This document shows, piece by piece, positions 36,868-47,397 of a stretch of DNA of 64,000 nt. Source of the stretch: Septoria linicola (Eukaryota > Ascomycota > Dothideomycetes > Mycosphaerellales > Mycosphaerellaceae); NCBI GenBank assembly GCA_024114885.1, contig CP099425.1, forward strand, positions 1,674,001-1,738,000. Reading direction: 5' to 3'. A model generated the notes under the pieces. That model made no database searches. It was not told the DNA's origin and worked only from the letters and a program-made list of their open reading frames with translations. Within the stretch, counting starts at the first letter, position 1. Each line of letters starts with the position of its first letter. Both the position numbers and the translations under genes were made by a program.

Positions 36868-37145
36868 TGTTAAGAATATATCCTAGATAGTTAGTCTAGA
36901 TATAGACTTCTAAGCATAGTTCTAGATGCCTAAGGCATCCACCTAAGGCTTAGTAAGAGGTATATCTTGCTTCTCTTTCTTCTCTTCTTAGATAACTAAC
37001 AAAATCAACTTTGTATTTAGTTCCTAGTATATTACTACTATACTATATATATAAGTTAGTTCAAGATTAATCCCCTATTCTTCTTTACTACGCTATACCC
37101 TCCTTGACATTATATAGTATCTACAAACGCCCTCTACTTTTAACA
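36868..37145 (+). repeat. 3' LTR of copia copy 2
   Basis: 278 bases, begins TGTTAAG and ends TTTTAACA, followed by the CTATA duplication. Confidence 0.9.
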
Positions 37146-37860
37146 CTATATACTATTTCGTATACGATATCGTCCGCGGCTACGAGCCTATTATATTATA
37201 CTCCGATATAGCCCCTAGACTTAGCTATATATTATTTAGCTACAGTAGATATAGTAAAGAGCTTAGAATAGTCTTAAACATACTAGAGTATAGCGGTGTC
37301 TAATATAGAGATAATTCGATACGTACTAGTAAGTATATACTAGTAGCTCTACTATTTACTCGCCTATTACTATAGACTAGTATAGTCTAAGGCGTATAGT
37401 ACTGTCCGCTTAGTATATATAGTAGAGGCGACGATTAAGGCCTATTATATATATTCTACTAGCTATAATAGCTTCTACCGATGTTCGTATATATAGTATT
37501 TACGCTATACTACGAGGATAGCGGTAGTTACGAGCTCGTTATATACTACTAACCCTACTTATCTAATATACTATTCTAAGGAGCCTATAGACGGTATATA
37601 CTAACGATAAGCTACAGCGTAATATTAATAACGATTAAGGTAGATATACGGACGTAGGTTATACTAGTACGCGTCGTAAGGACGCGTTTACTATATAGAT
37701 ATAATACTACGGCCGCTAGTAATAGCGTAGATATACTATATCTAATAGAATAACTAGTTTATAGTTATATACCTACTTCTAGTAGCTAGTATTATAAGAT
37801 AAAGAAAGAGAGTTTACTACGCTTAATTTAGCATAGTATACTAATTTGAATTCGACGGTA
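37146..37860. repeat. Older degenerate repeat, right end of the RIP block
   Basis: Heavily RIP-mutated, TA-rich sequence continuing the host repeat. Composition returns to normal near 37,860. Confidence 0.7.
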
Positions 37861-39466
37861 TTATTTACATAGCGTTGCTAGCCTACTAGCACGTGCATTA
37901 CGCAGCCAATAGATCTACTCTATTCGGTCACAGCTGGACGGTAAACATGCTCTAATAGGCCAAGGTAGTTCATATATCCTGACAACGATTGTATATACCA
38001 GGTGTACCTGTGCACTCGGGAGTGTCTCGAGCATAAATTTGTGCCATACGTAGAAAGGCGCGTACGGCGTACATGCGCAGCTTTAAAAGCCCGTAATCTG
38101 GCGGTATGCATTGTCACCAGGTGTAATCATCGAAGTATAAAGGTGATGTGTTGAGTAATAGCACATGAACACGCATTGCGCGAGTGATAGTCGTGTAGGA
38201 TCAGACGCAATCACTCAAGCTCAGATGAGCACGAACCAGCCTTGGCGCCCACGTCCGCACATGAATTCGCGATCGAGCTGAGCTCCAGCAACGAATACTT
38301 GATCGATTGCCGCGAATACGGGCTCAAAAGAAAGCTCTTTGACTGGAGAATACGGCCTGGAAACTGTGATAGCATACCGCATCGATCAAACAGCCATCGA
38401 GTCGGCACAGCAGTTCAAGTTGCGATTTGTCATTGGTACAGGCCTTACAGGATTTGGCACACTGCAGGTCCGGTCAGTTGCCCATGCTGCTCCATGTTGC
38501 GTAATATATACTTGCAAAAACTCATGTTTCCACCAATCAGCGGGCAGTAAGTTTAACCAACTCACCTTGGCTTTCGAAGACTTCAACTAACAGCTTCCAA
38601 AGTGTGGTCTAGTGGTATGATACCTCTTTAGCACGATACTGTAGCCCAGTATGTGAATTAGAGGTGGTCCAGCGTTCAATTCGCTGCTTGTCCAACGTGT
38701 TAGCCGGGTTAAAATCTCGGTGCGACTCTTCTTTTGCACCTTGTAAGCCTTTGCTAGCTACTCATGGTCCTATGTTTTTGCTCGTACATTCGACGAGACG
38801 TGCCTCGTCAATCTAGTTTGACAAAGTTTTTCAACAGAGGTGAAGTGCCTCGTTGCTCATTTTGATATCAGTCAACCTTCCTAATGCAGCCTCGCGCTCT
38901 CTGTCGTGGCTCAATGGATTCGTTTGTGGTAAGTCGTATACGATGCTGGTCTATCAGCATCGTTCCCTTTGTTCTACAGAAAATATGATTATAGTCCTTT
39001 GTTATGCTGACAAGCTGTACGTGCAGAGCTGCTACTTATTGACCAGACTCTGCACGATGATTCAAGATGTCTACACAACGGACTGGATGATCACTGTCAA
39101 GGTCACTACCTTGAACTCGCGTCTGATCAAGTGGTGGACGATGTTCACCAAAAACGGCCTTTCGATGCTCACTACGCTATCACAGCAGCCGTTCTACATC
39201 AACCCCAGCGCCTGAACCGTCAAAACCTCCAGCTTGGTCTCAATCCCTGATAGAGCTTATATCATGACGATCACCGGCTCTCGGCACCGATTCTACTCCT
39301 CCGAGGCAACACGAGACGACCATTCCCATTCTGAGCCACATCTTCCAACACTATATCAATATCATCAAGATACTCCAACACCCTTACTAAAGTCACATGC
39401 AAGACCTGTATACAAGACAGCCATGTCAGGAAAGCCGACGCACGACCACGAAACCCTCCAAAGTAC
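37861..39466. other. Intergenic stretch right of the RIP block
   Basis: Normal base composition. Open frames of up to 120 codons are present, but none has recognisable motifs and their composition is not coding-like. The only structured item seen is a tRNA-like remnant near 38.6 kb. Confidence 0.45.
38598..38690 (+). other. tRNA-like remnant (pseudo-tRNA or SINE head)
   Basis: TGGTCTAGTGG fits a tRNA A box/D arm. CCTCT and AGAGG form an anticodon stem around a long loop with an intron-like hairpin (TACTG/CAGTA). CAGCG-TTCAATT-CGCTG forms a perfect T arm. The acceptor stem does not pair, so it is not a functional tRNA as it stands. Confidence 0.35.
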
Positions 39467-39790
39467 ATGCTCCCATTCCGCCAACCTTTCACAACCACAC
39501 TGACACCCCAGCCAGCACAACCGCAACCCAGCGAAGCACGAACATTCTGGCAAGCAGCCTGGCGTTGGTTCTACATCACAGTCCCCACTCGAATAATCCT
39601 CTCATGTCTCGGCTACACACTTCTCTGGCTGTACCTTGAAGTCTATCTCGATGGCGAACCTCTCCGACCGCAGTCTGATTACGGTCTGCCATGGTATAAG
39701 AGGACCTACATTCAACGAACAGCTGTCGTGATGGGATTTGTGGAGTGGGGGACGGGGTTTGTGTGGGATCGAATGAAAGATAGGAAGTAG
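39467..39790 (+). CDS. Small single-span membrane protein, hypothetical
   Basis: Intronless frame of 107 residues. After a Pro/Gln-rich N terminus comes ARTFWQAAWRWFYITVPTRI and one hydrophobic span (ILSCLGYTLLWLYLEVYL), then a polar, Arg/Lys-rich tail ending WDRMKDRK. The mix of an aromatic stretch, one span and a basic end looks like a real protein rather than a chance frame. I do not recognise a family. The start could be an earlier codon. It converges on the MFS gene, with only about 30 bases between the stop codons. Confidence 0.55.
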   Translation: MLPFRQPFTTTLTPQPAQPQPSEARTFWQAAWRWFYITVPTRIILSCLGYTLLWLYLEVYLDGEPLRPQSDYGLPWYKRTYIQRTAVVMGFVEWGTGFVWDRMKDRK

Positions 39791-39819
39791 ATGTTTGTTT
39801 GGATGTTTAGGAATAAATG

Positions 39820-41499
39820 CTATAGCATGACTACTCTGCTCTTTCGTATCCGCTCGCCGTAGAAGTAGAAGGCGAAGGGGACGGGTGTCATGGCGAGAGC
39901 GATGAAGGCTATCAAGCTGTTGCCCCAGCCTAGACCTAGCTTGTCGTATAGACTCAATCCAGCGAGAGGGAGTAGTCCTCCTACGATCGATCGTAGCACT
40001 GTGATGGCTGCTGTAGCGGAAGCTGCGTATAGCGTGTATGCGTCGATGACATATTGCTGTGCAAATTATCAAGTCAGCTTGTGCTCTCCCTCACTCAGGC
40101 AAACAGTGAAAAGAGGAAATCAAACTCACTTGAATGCAAATCAACGCCGCAATGATCCCTACACCAAACAACAACGTCCCAAACAACGGCACCGCCCACT
40201 GGATCCGATACTCCGTCGTCCATCCATACACAAACAACCCACACGGCACCAACCACCCGGTATACATCAGAATCAGCAATCGATACTCCGGCTTCAGCTC
40301 CCCATCATTCTTCGCTGCTTTGGCTTTGAGCATTTTATCCGATGCGCCGCCGATGAGGAACAAGCCAATAAACATTCCGATTCCAGAGCCGAGGTATGTG
40401 AGTCCGACATTGGAAGGCGTGAAGGAGTAGTACTCAGTAAACACGAATGTGAAAGTTGTGTAGAGGAGATAGAGAACTCCATACACAAAAGCGGCATAGA
40501 TGGCCATGAGGCTGACGATCGGGGAGAAGAGGAGGAGTTTGAAGGGGCGGATCATGGCGCGGGAGAAGCGGGCTTGGGTTGTGAGGCCGTCGTCTTGGGC
40601 GGAGCGGAGGTTGTTGTTGCCGGTTTCTTTGCGAAGACGTTTCGTTTTGGAGGCGAGGAGCGTGACGGAGAAGGTTTCGCGGCAGAAGAGCGCGTGGGCG
40701 ATGGTGCAGATGCCGTAGGCGATCGTGATGACCCAGAATGTCCAGCGCCAGTCGGTTGCTGCGGAGAGGTAGGCGCCTGCTATGGGGCCGATGACCTAGT
40801 ACAGTCAGTCAGTGCTGCTTATCAGGAGAGACAGTGGCAGCTCGTGCTCACCGGTCCGAGAAGAGGCCCCATGCCAAAGAGTGCCATGCTGGCACCTCGT
40901 TTGTCCTGCGCAACCAGATCGGCAATCGAAGCTCCTCCTAGAGTGACTGGGCAGACACCGAAACATCCTGCCACAAAGCGGAACACGATGAGTTGAGTGA
41001 TGCTGCTGGCGACTGCACAGGCAATCGTGAAGATGATGAAGAAGATGTTGCACACGACATACACCGGGTGTCTGCCGTACATTTCGGAACACGGGGATAT
41101 GATCAGTGGTCCAACGGCGAATCCAAGAATGTAGATAGACACGACAAGTTCGGCAATCGTGGCTGCGCTGGTTTGGAACTCTCGAAGGACGTCTGGTACT
41201 CCTGGCGCGAACATGCTTGACGCCAGTGGTGTGAGGAAGCAGAGGACGATGACAAGAGAGGTATTAGTGACTTTTGCTTTCGTTGTCCAGTTTCTTGGAT
41301 TGGACGGATCGTCTGGGCCGTCCCAGTCGACGATGTTGGGATCAACATGTGTTGTATTCTTCTCGTCGTTTGCTTCGGAGAGTCCTTGCTTCTCCACATC
41401 ATCGTATGCCATGCTGTCTTGTCGAGAGATGTGTTGAGGGTCCAGTTCCTTCTGGCCACCCAACGAGCTGCCAGGAGGAGTCTGTTCTTGTGTAGCCAT
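39820..41499 (-). CDS. MFS transporter, DHA1 polyamine/drug type
   Basis: Plasma-membrane exporter of 516 residues. Exons: 41499-40852, 40795-40130 and 40056-39820, with introns of 56 and 73 bases. Family signs are VDWDGPDDPSNPRNWTTKAK before span 1, the PLSEMYGRHPVY-like loop (here PCSEMYGRHPVY), GGASIADLVAQDKRGASMAL, a GPIAGAYLSAATDWRWTFW turn, and a final block LPLAGLSLYDKLGLGWGNSL with PVPFAFYFYGERIRK. Spliced spans number about 12. A Met 15 codons earlier (41544) is an alternative start. The N-terminal 60 residues are polar and cytosolic. It is 20 kb from the left-arm cluster across the repeat block, so a connection to that cluster is not supported. The substrate is unknown. Confidence 0.87.
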
Positions 41500-42311
41500 G
41501 GCGAATCTTGATGTTTCGTGTCCCGTCTTTGAGGCTATGCTCACGATCGAGACTGTGCTGGCACGTACAATGCAGGGGGCAATAGTATCGAAGTCTCATC
41601 GAAGGACCAGCTGATGTGCAGTCGACAAGAGGCAGGTCCAACACGTGGCGAGACAGCTTTGCAACGTGCAATCGAGAGTATATCTGCCATAGCTATACCA
41701 TCGGGACTCCCACTTCCTGGTGTGAAGTTGTGCAAGCCAGAAAGCCATCGCTATAGCTGTGCCGAGCCTAGCAGCGGAAGGATCAGACGCCATGGAGGTG
41801 TGGCGTCCAGTCAGAGATCGCTGCTGCCACGGCTAGACGGCTTAACCAGAATTCATGGTTCGCACAAGATGCATAACTGTGTACAAGAGGTCTGTTCCGT
41901 GGTTTAAGCTCATTTCAATCTCCGTATCTCGTGGTCCAGCTTCGCAAATCTCGTAAAATCGCTTTCGGATCTGTGTCTATTGCCATGTGTCTTGAGCCAC
42001 CATAACAACACGCTACTTGGAGATCGGCTTTGACATGGCCGATGCCCGTCCCAAGCACGCGTACACAAGCTGGTACTGCAGTAATTGCCTACTTGTACCT
42101 TATTCATGCCCGACTCGAAATGCAGCGATCGGATGCTCCTACGACTGCCCATGCGGAGCTCAGATGATTGACTCGTGCAGCCCTAGATAACACTGTCACT
42201 CGTCTTTCAACTTGCATAGTAGTGATTTTTAAGGTCACCAATATTCAGCGCACCCTTACCGGCAATCGCTGAGGCTGCTTCATGCGCTGCAACAAGGTCG
42301 AATGAACAGGC
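41500..42311. other. Intergenic, MFS promoter side
   Basis: About 800 bases with normal composition between the MFS start and the end of the next minus-strand gene. No credible gene seen. Confidence 0.45.
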
Positions 42312-43070
42312 TCACTCCTGCTTCTTCATCTTGGCTTCCTCTTCCTTGTCCAACTCCTTCATCAACTTCGATATCTCTGCCATTAGCATATCCGCAGTGA
42401 AGAACATCCACAGCTGCGTTGGATATAGGCTCAGCCTCTGCCAGAGCCCAGGCGAAGGGCCCCTCCCCACTGACAAGAAGAACAAAACAGTACTGCACAG
42501 ACCAACAGTTCCGCAGGCCAATGAGATAATCTTATGCAGACCCCATTGTGGTGTAACAATGCCTGTAATGAGAGAATTGACATTTCCCATCACAATCGCG
42601 AGAAGAGCTCCAACGAAGTGAACCCATGCAATGCCAGCTTCTTCTTGCTTAGGACCGCCTGGGACTGCTGCAACCAATATGAAGCCAATGCAATGGCCCA
42701 TGGCGAGAAAGATCCTGGTTGTGGCGAGCTGAAGAGTCTTGTCAAAGCATCCAAGAAGAAGTCGTTGACCGATGAGGTAGAGAAGGCCATTTGCGATGAA
42801 CATGTAGTTCATGAGGTGAGCACGAGGCGAGAAGGCCGTCCGTCCAGTATTGCGCTCGACATATTCGTCCGGCACGGCTAGCTGGGAGGTGTAGTGAGTT
42901 CTGTAGCTGTAGGACGGGGCGTAGTCCAGCGAGACGTAGTATTCTATGCCAAGGTACAGAGCGGGTGTGAGGAAGTAGATGATGCACGCGAGAACTGCCG
43001 TGCCAGAGTTGAGCTTGTAAGATGCCGTTGGACTGTTGCTTTCCTTCTTGATGGAGGTCACTGTAGACAT
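42312..43070 (-). CDS. Multispan membrane protein, DUF998-like
   Basis: Intronless 252-residue protein with about six hydrophobic spans. The first is TAVLACIIYFLTPALYLGIEYYV, recognised here from ACIIYFLTPALYLGIEYY. Further spans include NYMFIANGLLYLIGQRLLLG, a GHCIGFILVAAVPGG loop and VHFVGALLAIVMGNVNSLIT. This pattern, with a conserved His-Phe-x-Gly in the middle, resembles the DUF998 family of uncharacterised membrane proteins. The tail is highly charged and coiled-coil-like (KELDKEEEAKMKKQE) and cytosolic. The function is not known. It diverges from the mitochondrial ribosomal protein gene with 287 bases between starts. Confidence 0.7.
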   Translation of the reverse strand: MSTVTSIKKESNSPTASYKLNSGTAVLACIIYFLTPALYLGIEYYVSLDYAPSYSYRTHYTSQLAVPDEYVERNTGRTAFSPRAHLMNYMFIANGLLYLIGQRLLLGCFDKTLQLATTRIFLAMGHCIGFILVAAVPGGPKQEEAGIAWVHFVGALLAIVMGNVNSLITGIVTPQWGLHKIISLACGTVGLCSTVLFFLSVGRGPSPGLWQRLSLYPTQLWMFFTADMLMAEISKLMKELDKEEEAKMKKQE

Positions 43071-43357
43071 GGTGCTGTTACGCTAGCGGAGAGCTTTGAG
43101 AACGTGAAGATAGTGTTGGTATCAGAAAGCAAATAATGCACTTATGGTTCGCAGAAGTACAAAACGTGATTTCTGGTAGCGTACTTATTCGCGGCCTTGG
43201 AAGGTCGTGCAGATGAATGTGGTTGGAGTGCAGGAAACACGTGGGTGATGGTCAGGCTTGGCGCGCTGGCGGACTCCCGAGATCGAGCCCTCTCCGTGGA
43301 TGTCGCTCTGTCGATGCACGCGATCAAAGCAAGATAGATCTCATCACTGTCACGACA

Positions 43358-44355
43358 ATGAGCCAACGCGCGCTCAACACATCCGTCCGGACGCTGGCAG
43401 CCAAGATAGCAAAGCCGCAATGGATCTGCCAGCGATGCCTTGCGACACAATCACAGCCAGCGGGAAAGACCGACTACAGGAAACTGGCGCCAGCAGAACT
43501 TCTGTCCAAACCACTTCCGCAAGCCAGAATACCCGATCACTATCTCCAACACGTCAATGCGGAAACGCTGCCCATCGGTGAGCAGGAGCAATGGGAGAAA
43601 GTGACGCCGCACAAGAAGACGGTTGGAGTGGTTGTCAGCCATGGCAAGATGGACAAGACGGTGCGCGTGCGCGTCGCCGGGCAGAGGTGGAATACTTCTA
43701 TCAAGAAGGTGCGTTCATGCCGGATTTCCATATGTGGTTGGTTCGATACTAACACAGCGTACAGTACTACCGCGCCGACCAAAACCATCTGGTCCACGAT
43801 CCTAACAATTCGCTCCTCACCGGCGACGTAGTCGAGCTCCATCGACTCCGAGTGAGCACACAGATCCAGCACGTCGTGTCAAAGATTGTCTCTCCTTTTG
43901 GAAGCTCAATCGAATCACGACCACCCATTCCAAGTCCAGAGGAGCGATTAGCAGCGTACAAACAGAAACGATTCGTCAAATTAGAGCGAAGAGACCTGCG
44001 GAGACAGGCTGCAGACGGTGTCGAGGACGCCATCCAACGATTACGTGAAATGGGTCTGGATCCTGGTGCAGGCGCAAAGGCTGGAGTGGGCAGGAGAGAG
44101 AATGTGCCCAGACTGCTGCGTGCAGAGAGGACGCCGAAGAGTGGTGCTGTGTTGGGAGAGAAGGGCCAGAAGTTGCCCGAGGGCGTGCTACCTGGTGGGT
44201 TGCATGAGACGGGAAAGGTCAATGATAGATCGTCGCATAATGCGCAGAAAGCTGCCAAGTTTGAAGGCAAGGCGAAGGAGAACCTAGTCGAGGCGGATAT
44301 CAAGACAGATGAGCTTGCGCGGAAAGACCTGGCATCTGACTCGGCACTGAGATAG
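43358..44355 (+). CDS. Mitochondrial small-subunit ribosomal protein uS17m
   Basis: Component of the mitochondrial 37S ribosomal subunit, 313 residues. Exons 43358-43708 and 43765-44355 are joined over a 56-base intron (GTGCGT..TACAG). The N-terminal region is basic and poor in acidic residues, fitting an import presequence. The S17 OB-fold core spans the intron: KKTVGVVVSHGKMDKTVRVR, then RWNTSIKKYYRADQNHLVHD and GDVVELHRLR. After the core comes a fungal C-terminal extension of about 170 residues, rich in charged and Ala/Gly residues and of unknown structure, which makes it far longer than bacterial S17 (about 85). The Met at 43358 (MSQRALNTSVRTLAAK) is chosen over an upstream in-frame Met because it starts the presequence. 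It converges on the pseudouridine gene with 67 bases between them. Confidence 0.87.
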
Positions 44356-44422
44356 GGAGTGTCTCTGCCTCGAACCTAATCATATGTACAAAACAGCTTC
44401 AAACCAGCTTCCAATGTGCATC

Positions 44423-47087
44423 TCACAACAACAACCTCAACGTCCCCAACCCCGGACTAACCGCCTCCTGACTCTTCAACGTCAACACTGCCGCCCTCTG
44501 CGCCACATCCACAAAATCCTCCACACACCCTTCCTTTCCATTCGTCTCCGCCTTCCTCTTCGCCAACCCCGCCACCAGCGTCCCCGCAAACGTATCCCCC
44601 ACCCCATTCACACTCACCACATCCTCGCCCTTCACCTCCTCCACAGCCGGAAACAACCGCATATACACTCCTCCCACACCAACAGTCTCCTCCGTCCCAT
44701 TCGAGCATCTGGACAAAATATACGGTGCATGAGCGGGACTCGTTAAGCGTGAGTCGCCAGCGGGGAGGATTTGTGTGAGTAGCACACCCTGTGAGCCGAG
44801 TTTACAGCATACCACGGGCATGTACGGGAGTAACTGGATCGTTTGTTGGGGGATGCCTTCGTCGACGAGATGGCGAGATGTGGCGAATGTGAGTTGTGCG
44901 CGGGCGCCGGAGTGGGGGATTCCGAGGGCGTCGATGATGGACCACCAGGGTTGGGAGGAGAAGAGGCCTGATGCGCGGCCTGCGGTGTACATGGCGTTGA
45001 GTTCGTGGGTGTTGGGGGTTGCGAGGGAGATGGAGTTGTGGGGAAAAGTGGAGAGGGTGTGGGTTGTGGGTGGGAGGGAGAAGATGGAGGTGGATTTGCT
45101 GGTGCTGACGGGTTCGAAGGTGATGTGGGGAGGGCTCGGGAGGGAGCGGGCGGCGGAGAGCCATAGCGCCAGGTATTGGGGTGGCCAGTTTCCGTCGAGG
45201 ACGAGGTGGGTGGGTTTGGAGAATTGGAGTTGGGGGAGCCAGAAGTTGTTGAAGGTGGTGGTGAGGGTCGATTTGGTTGTGGAGGGGGTTTCGAGGATGC
45301 TCATGTCTGCCATGGCGAGGACAAGGTCTTTGTTTTTGTCGTTGACGGCAATGTACTGCGCTGTGCGGCTTCCGCTGGATTGAGGTAGAGTCTTGATGCC
45401 TTCGGTGGACATGCCGGCTGAGGATAGTGCTTCAAGTGCTGCTTTTCCTGTCAAATCGTCGCCGACTGCGCTGCACAGTCGGACGTCGGCACCCATGAGA
45501 TGGGCAGCGCGTGCGACATTGTGACCGACACCACCCAGCGACTGCACGATGTTCGCGGGGTTGGATGTCTTCAGTTCGGGGGATAGCAGAGATGAGTCTG
45601 TCTTGGGGCTGAAGTCGCAGGCCAGGTCAACGGCAAGACTGCCAGCAACGAAGACATTAGCTTTGTGCTTTTCTGGTGCCGATGTTGTCACTTTAGACTC
45701 CTTTGGTGCTGGCTCACTGCCCAGAGCGAGTCGTGCTGGAGAGTCTCTGACAGCTTCAATCACACTGGCGATATGCTCTTCCGCATTGAACTGTGCTGCA
45801 ATCTGCTGATACGTCGAGCCTCTCTTTCGCAACCCTTTCATGACGTTTTTGTCATGCTGAGAGAATGTGCGACTCGTGTTGGCGTCACTTTTAGACGTTC
45901 CGATAGAGACACCGTTACTGGAGTAGCTGCTGGCGGCGGGTCCGGTCATAGTGGGAGATGGGGAGGATGAAGTTCTATATACCATGTTACTATATGCACT
46001 TCTACAATCTTGACTCAGACCACACTCACGCTACGCCTGATTCACTTTCCAGCTCCAGCCTCTGCAATGCGCCGGCCACCTTCGTAGCTCTGATCACATT
46101 TGCTTCCACCAAAGCTGTGTTAGCCTCGACACTCTTGCTGCCTGTGATCTCCTTGATCTTGGCCAGAATGTAAGGTGTACTAGCAGCTCCAGTGGCGCCT
46201 GAAGCAGTGGCGGCCTCAAGTGCTTGGTTGGTAGCCTCTTCCATTTGCGCGAACGGCACTGAGAACTGCTCTGGGATGGGGTTTGCGAAATGTATGCCTG
46301 ATTGAAGGCCAAGTGTATGCTGTGCTAAGATGATACGTGCGGCATCTTCTTCTGTCTGCAATACCTGTGGCGACTTGACACCTGAATCTCTGGTGTAGAA
46401 GGCGGGAAAGTCCACATGCCCAGATCGACCATCGGCAAATGTAGCGACAGCTACTCCTTGCGTCTCGAGATACTCCAAAGTCTTGGGGATGTCGAGGAAG
46501 GACTTGCATCCGGAACTGACGACCGCGACTGGAGTGCGGCCAAGCTCAGTCAGATCTGCAGAAACATCCATGGTTTGATCGGCACCTCTGTGAACACCAC
46601 CAAGGCCTCCAGTACCAAACACTCTGATTCCGGCTTTGTGAGCCAGAACCATGGTACCAGACACTGTTGTACCACCGTTGAGAGCTTTGCCTTCAGCATT
46701 TTTGAGGCCAAGGACGAAGCCAAAGTCACGTCTTGAAATCTTTGAGGCAGGCGCTGATACCAGTCTAACCAGTTCATCGGCGGCAAGTCCAACTCTAGCT
46801 ACACCTTCCAGAATGCCGATGGTCGCTGGGACGCCGCCATTCAGTCTCACTAGCGATTCCAGTCGTGATGCCAGAGCGAGGTTTTCGGGATATGGAAAGC
46901 CATGTGTGTAGATTGTGCTTTCCAATGCCACGACGGGCTTCTTCTCGGCAAGGGCTTGCTGAACCTCTTCAGATATGCGAAAGTATTTGCTGTTTGCAGA
47001 TAGATATCTACGGGACGGTGCATTGGACTTGTAGATGTTACGGGCAAGTCCCGTCCGGCATGCTCTGCATATCCATGGAGCAGACAT
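44423..47087 (-). CDS. Bifunctional pseudouridine-5'-phosphate glycosidase / PfkB pseudouridine kinase
   Basis: Pseudouridine catabolism: the kinase phosphorylates pseudouridine and the glycosidase splits the phosphate ester to uracil and ribose 5-phosphate. Exon 1 (47087-46030) encodes the PsuG/IndA-like half: KPVVALESTIYTHGFPYPEN, NGGVPATIGILEGVARVGL, TTVSGTMVLAHKAGIRVFGT, GGVHRGADQTMDVSADL, SSGCKSFLDIPKTLEYLET. Exon 2 (45974-44423) encodes the PfkB half: VFVAGSLAVDLACDF, LGGVGHNVARAAHLMGADV, and the GD motif VVSVNGVGDTFAGTLVAGLA. The halves look like separate genes until a 55-base intron (GTGAGT..ATATAG) is removed. The join is in frame with no stop and gives 869 residues. The N terminus (MSAPWICRACRTGLARNIY) looks like a mitochondrial presequence. 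Fused versions are usual in filamentous fungi. A linker of about 110 residues includes a helix-turn-helix-like stretch (LRKRGSTYQQIAAQFNAEEH). Confidence 0.88.
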
Positions 47088-47397
47088 GCTGGAAGTATGA
47101 CGCGAAGACTCGTTCAGTAGAAAGTGACTGTGAGAATGTGAGCTGTTCAGATTATATACTTGCCATGCTCCGAGCTATGTAGCGATTGCAGATTGTTCAC
47201 GTCGGAGTTGGGCGAAAGTGGACACCGCTGGACTGGAGATGGAGACGGAATCACATGTTCTCGAAGTTGCAGTGAGTGAAGTGGAGGAGCTGTCGCGAGT
47301 CTTGGCATTGGCGAAGGGACAGCTTTCTGGTGACGCGAGGCCATTGCTCTGGAGAAGGGCGACTTTCTGGAACAGATTCCATGCCACATCCAGCACA

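Larger units (their letters stand above)
30847..37145 (+). mobile_element. Ty1/copia LTR retrotransposon, copy 2, RIP-inactivated
   Basis: Also exactly 6,299 bp, same strand as copy 1, with 278-bp LTRs and its own 5-bp duplication CTATA (30842-30846 and 37146-37150). The internal sequence runs colinear with copy 1 without indels that I can find. Differences are nearly all C/T or G/A, mostly in CA/TA and TG/TA context. The reverse transcriptase block is near 34,846-34,880, its catalytic box near 35,190-35,210, and RNase H near 35,790-35,845. Stops are as dense as in copy 1. Confidence 0.92.
19800..37860. repeat. AT-rich RIP-mutated repeat block
   Basis: About 18 kb whose composition changes sharply at both ends. 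CA and TG dinucleotides are nearly absent while TA is very frequent and CG persists, the outcome expected of RIP (CpA to TpA on either strand). It contains no intact gene and almost no open frame above 60 codons. Two copia elements account for 12.6 kb. The rest is older, more heavily mutated repeat. Confidence 0.9.

Noticed and set aside
24115..37145. The two copia copies as a single tandem duplication
   Set aside because: Each has its own distinct 5-bp target duplication and copy-specific LTR bases.
19800..37860. CRISPR-like or other spaced repeats in the AT-rich block
   Set aside because: Apparent repeats are low-complexity TA-rich words from RIP, the LTRs or the palindromic cassettes. No regular repeat-spacer pattern exists.
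38853..39215. A 120-codon plus-strand frame
   Set aside because: Composition is not protein-like, no motif is present and there is no splice support.
40822..40996. Long frames antisense to the MFS gene (39890-40996) and to other GC-rich genes
   Set aside because: They are mirrors of real coding sequence on the opposite strand.
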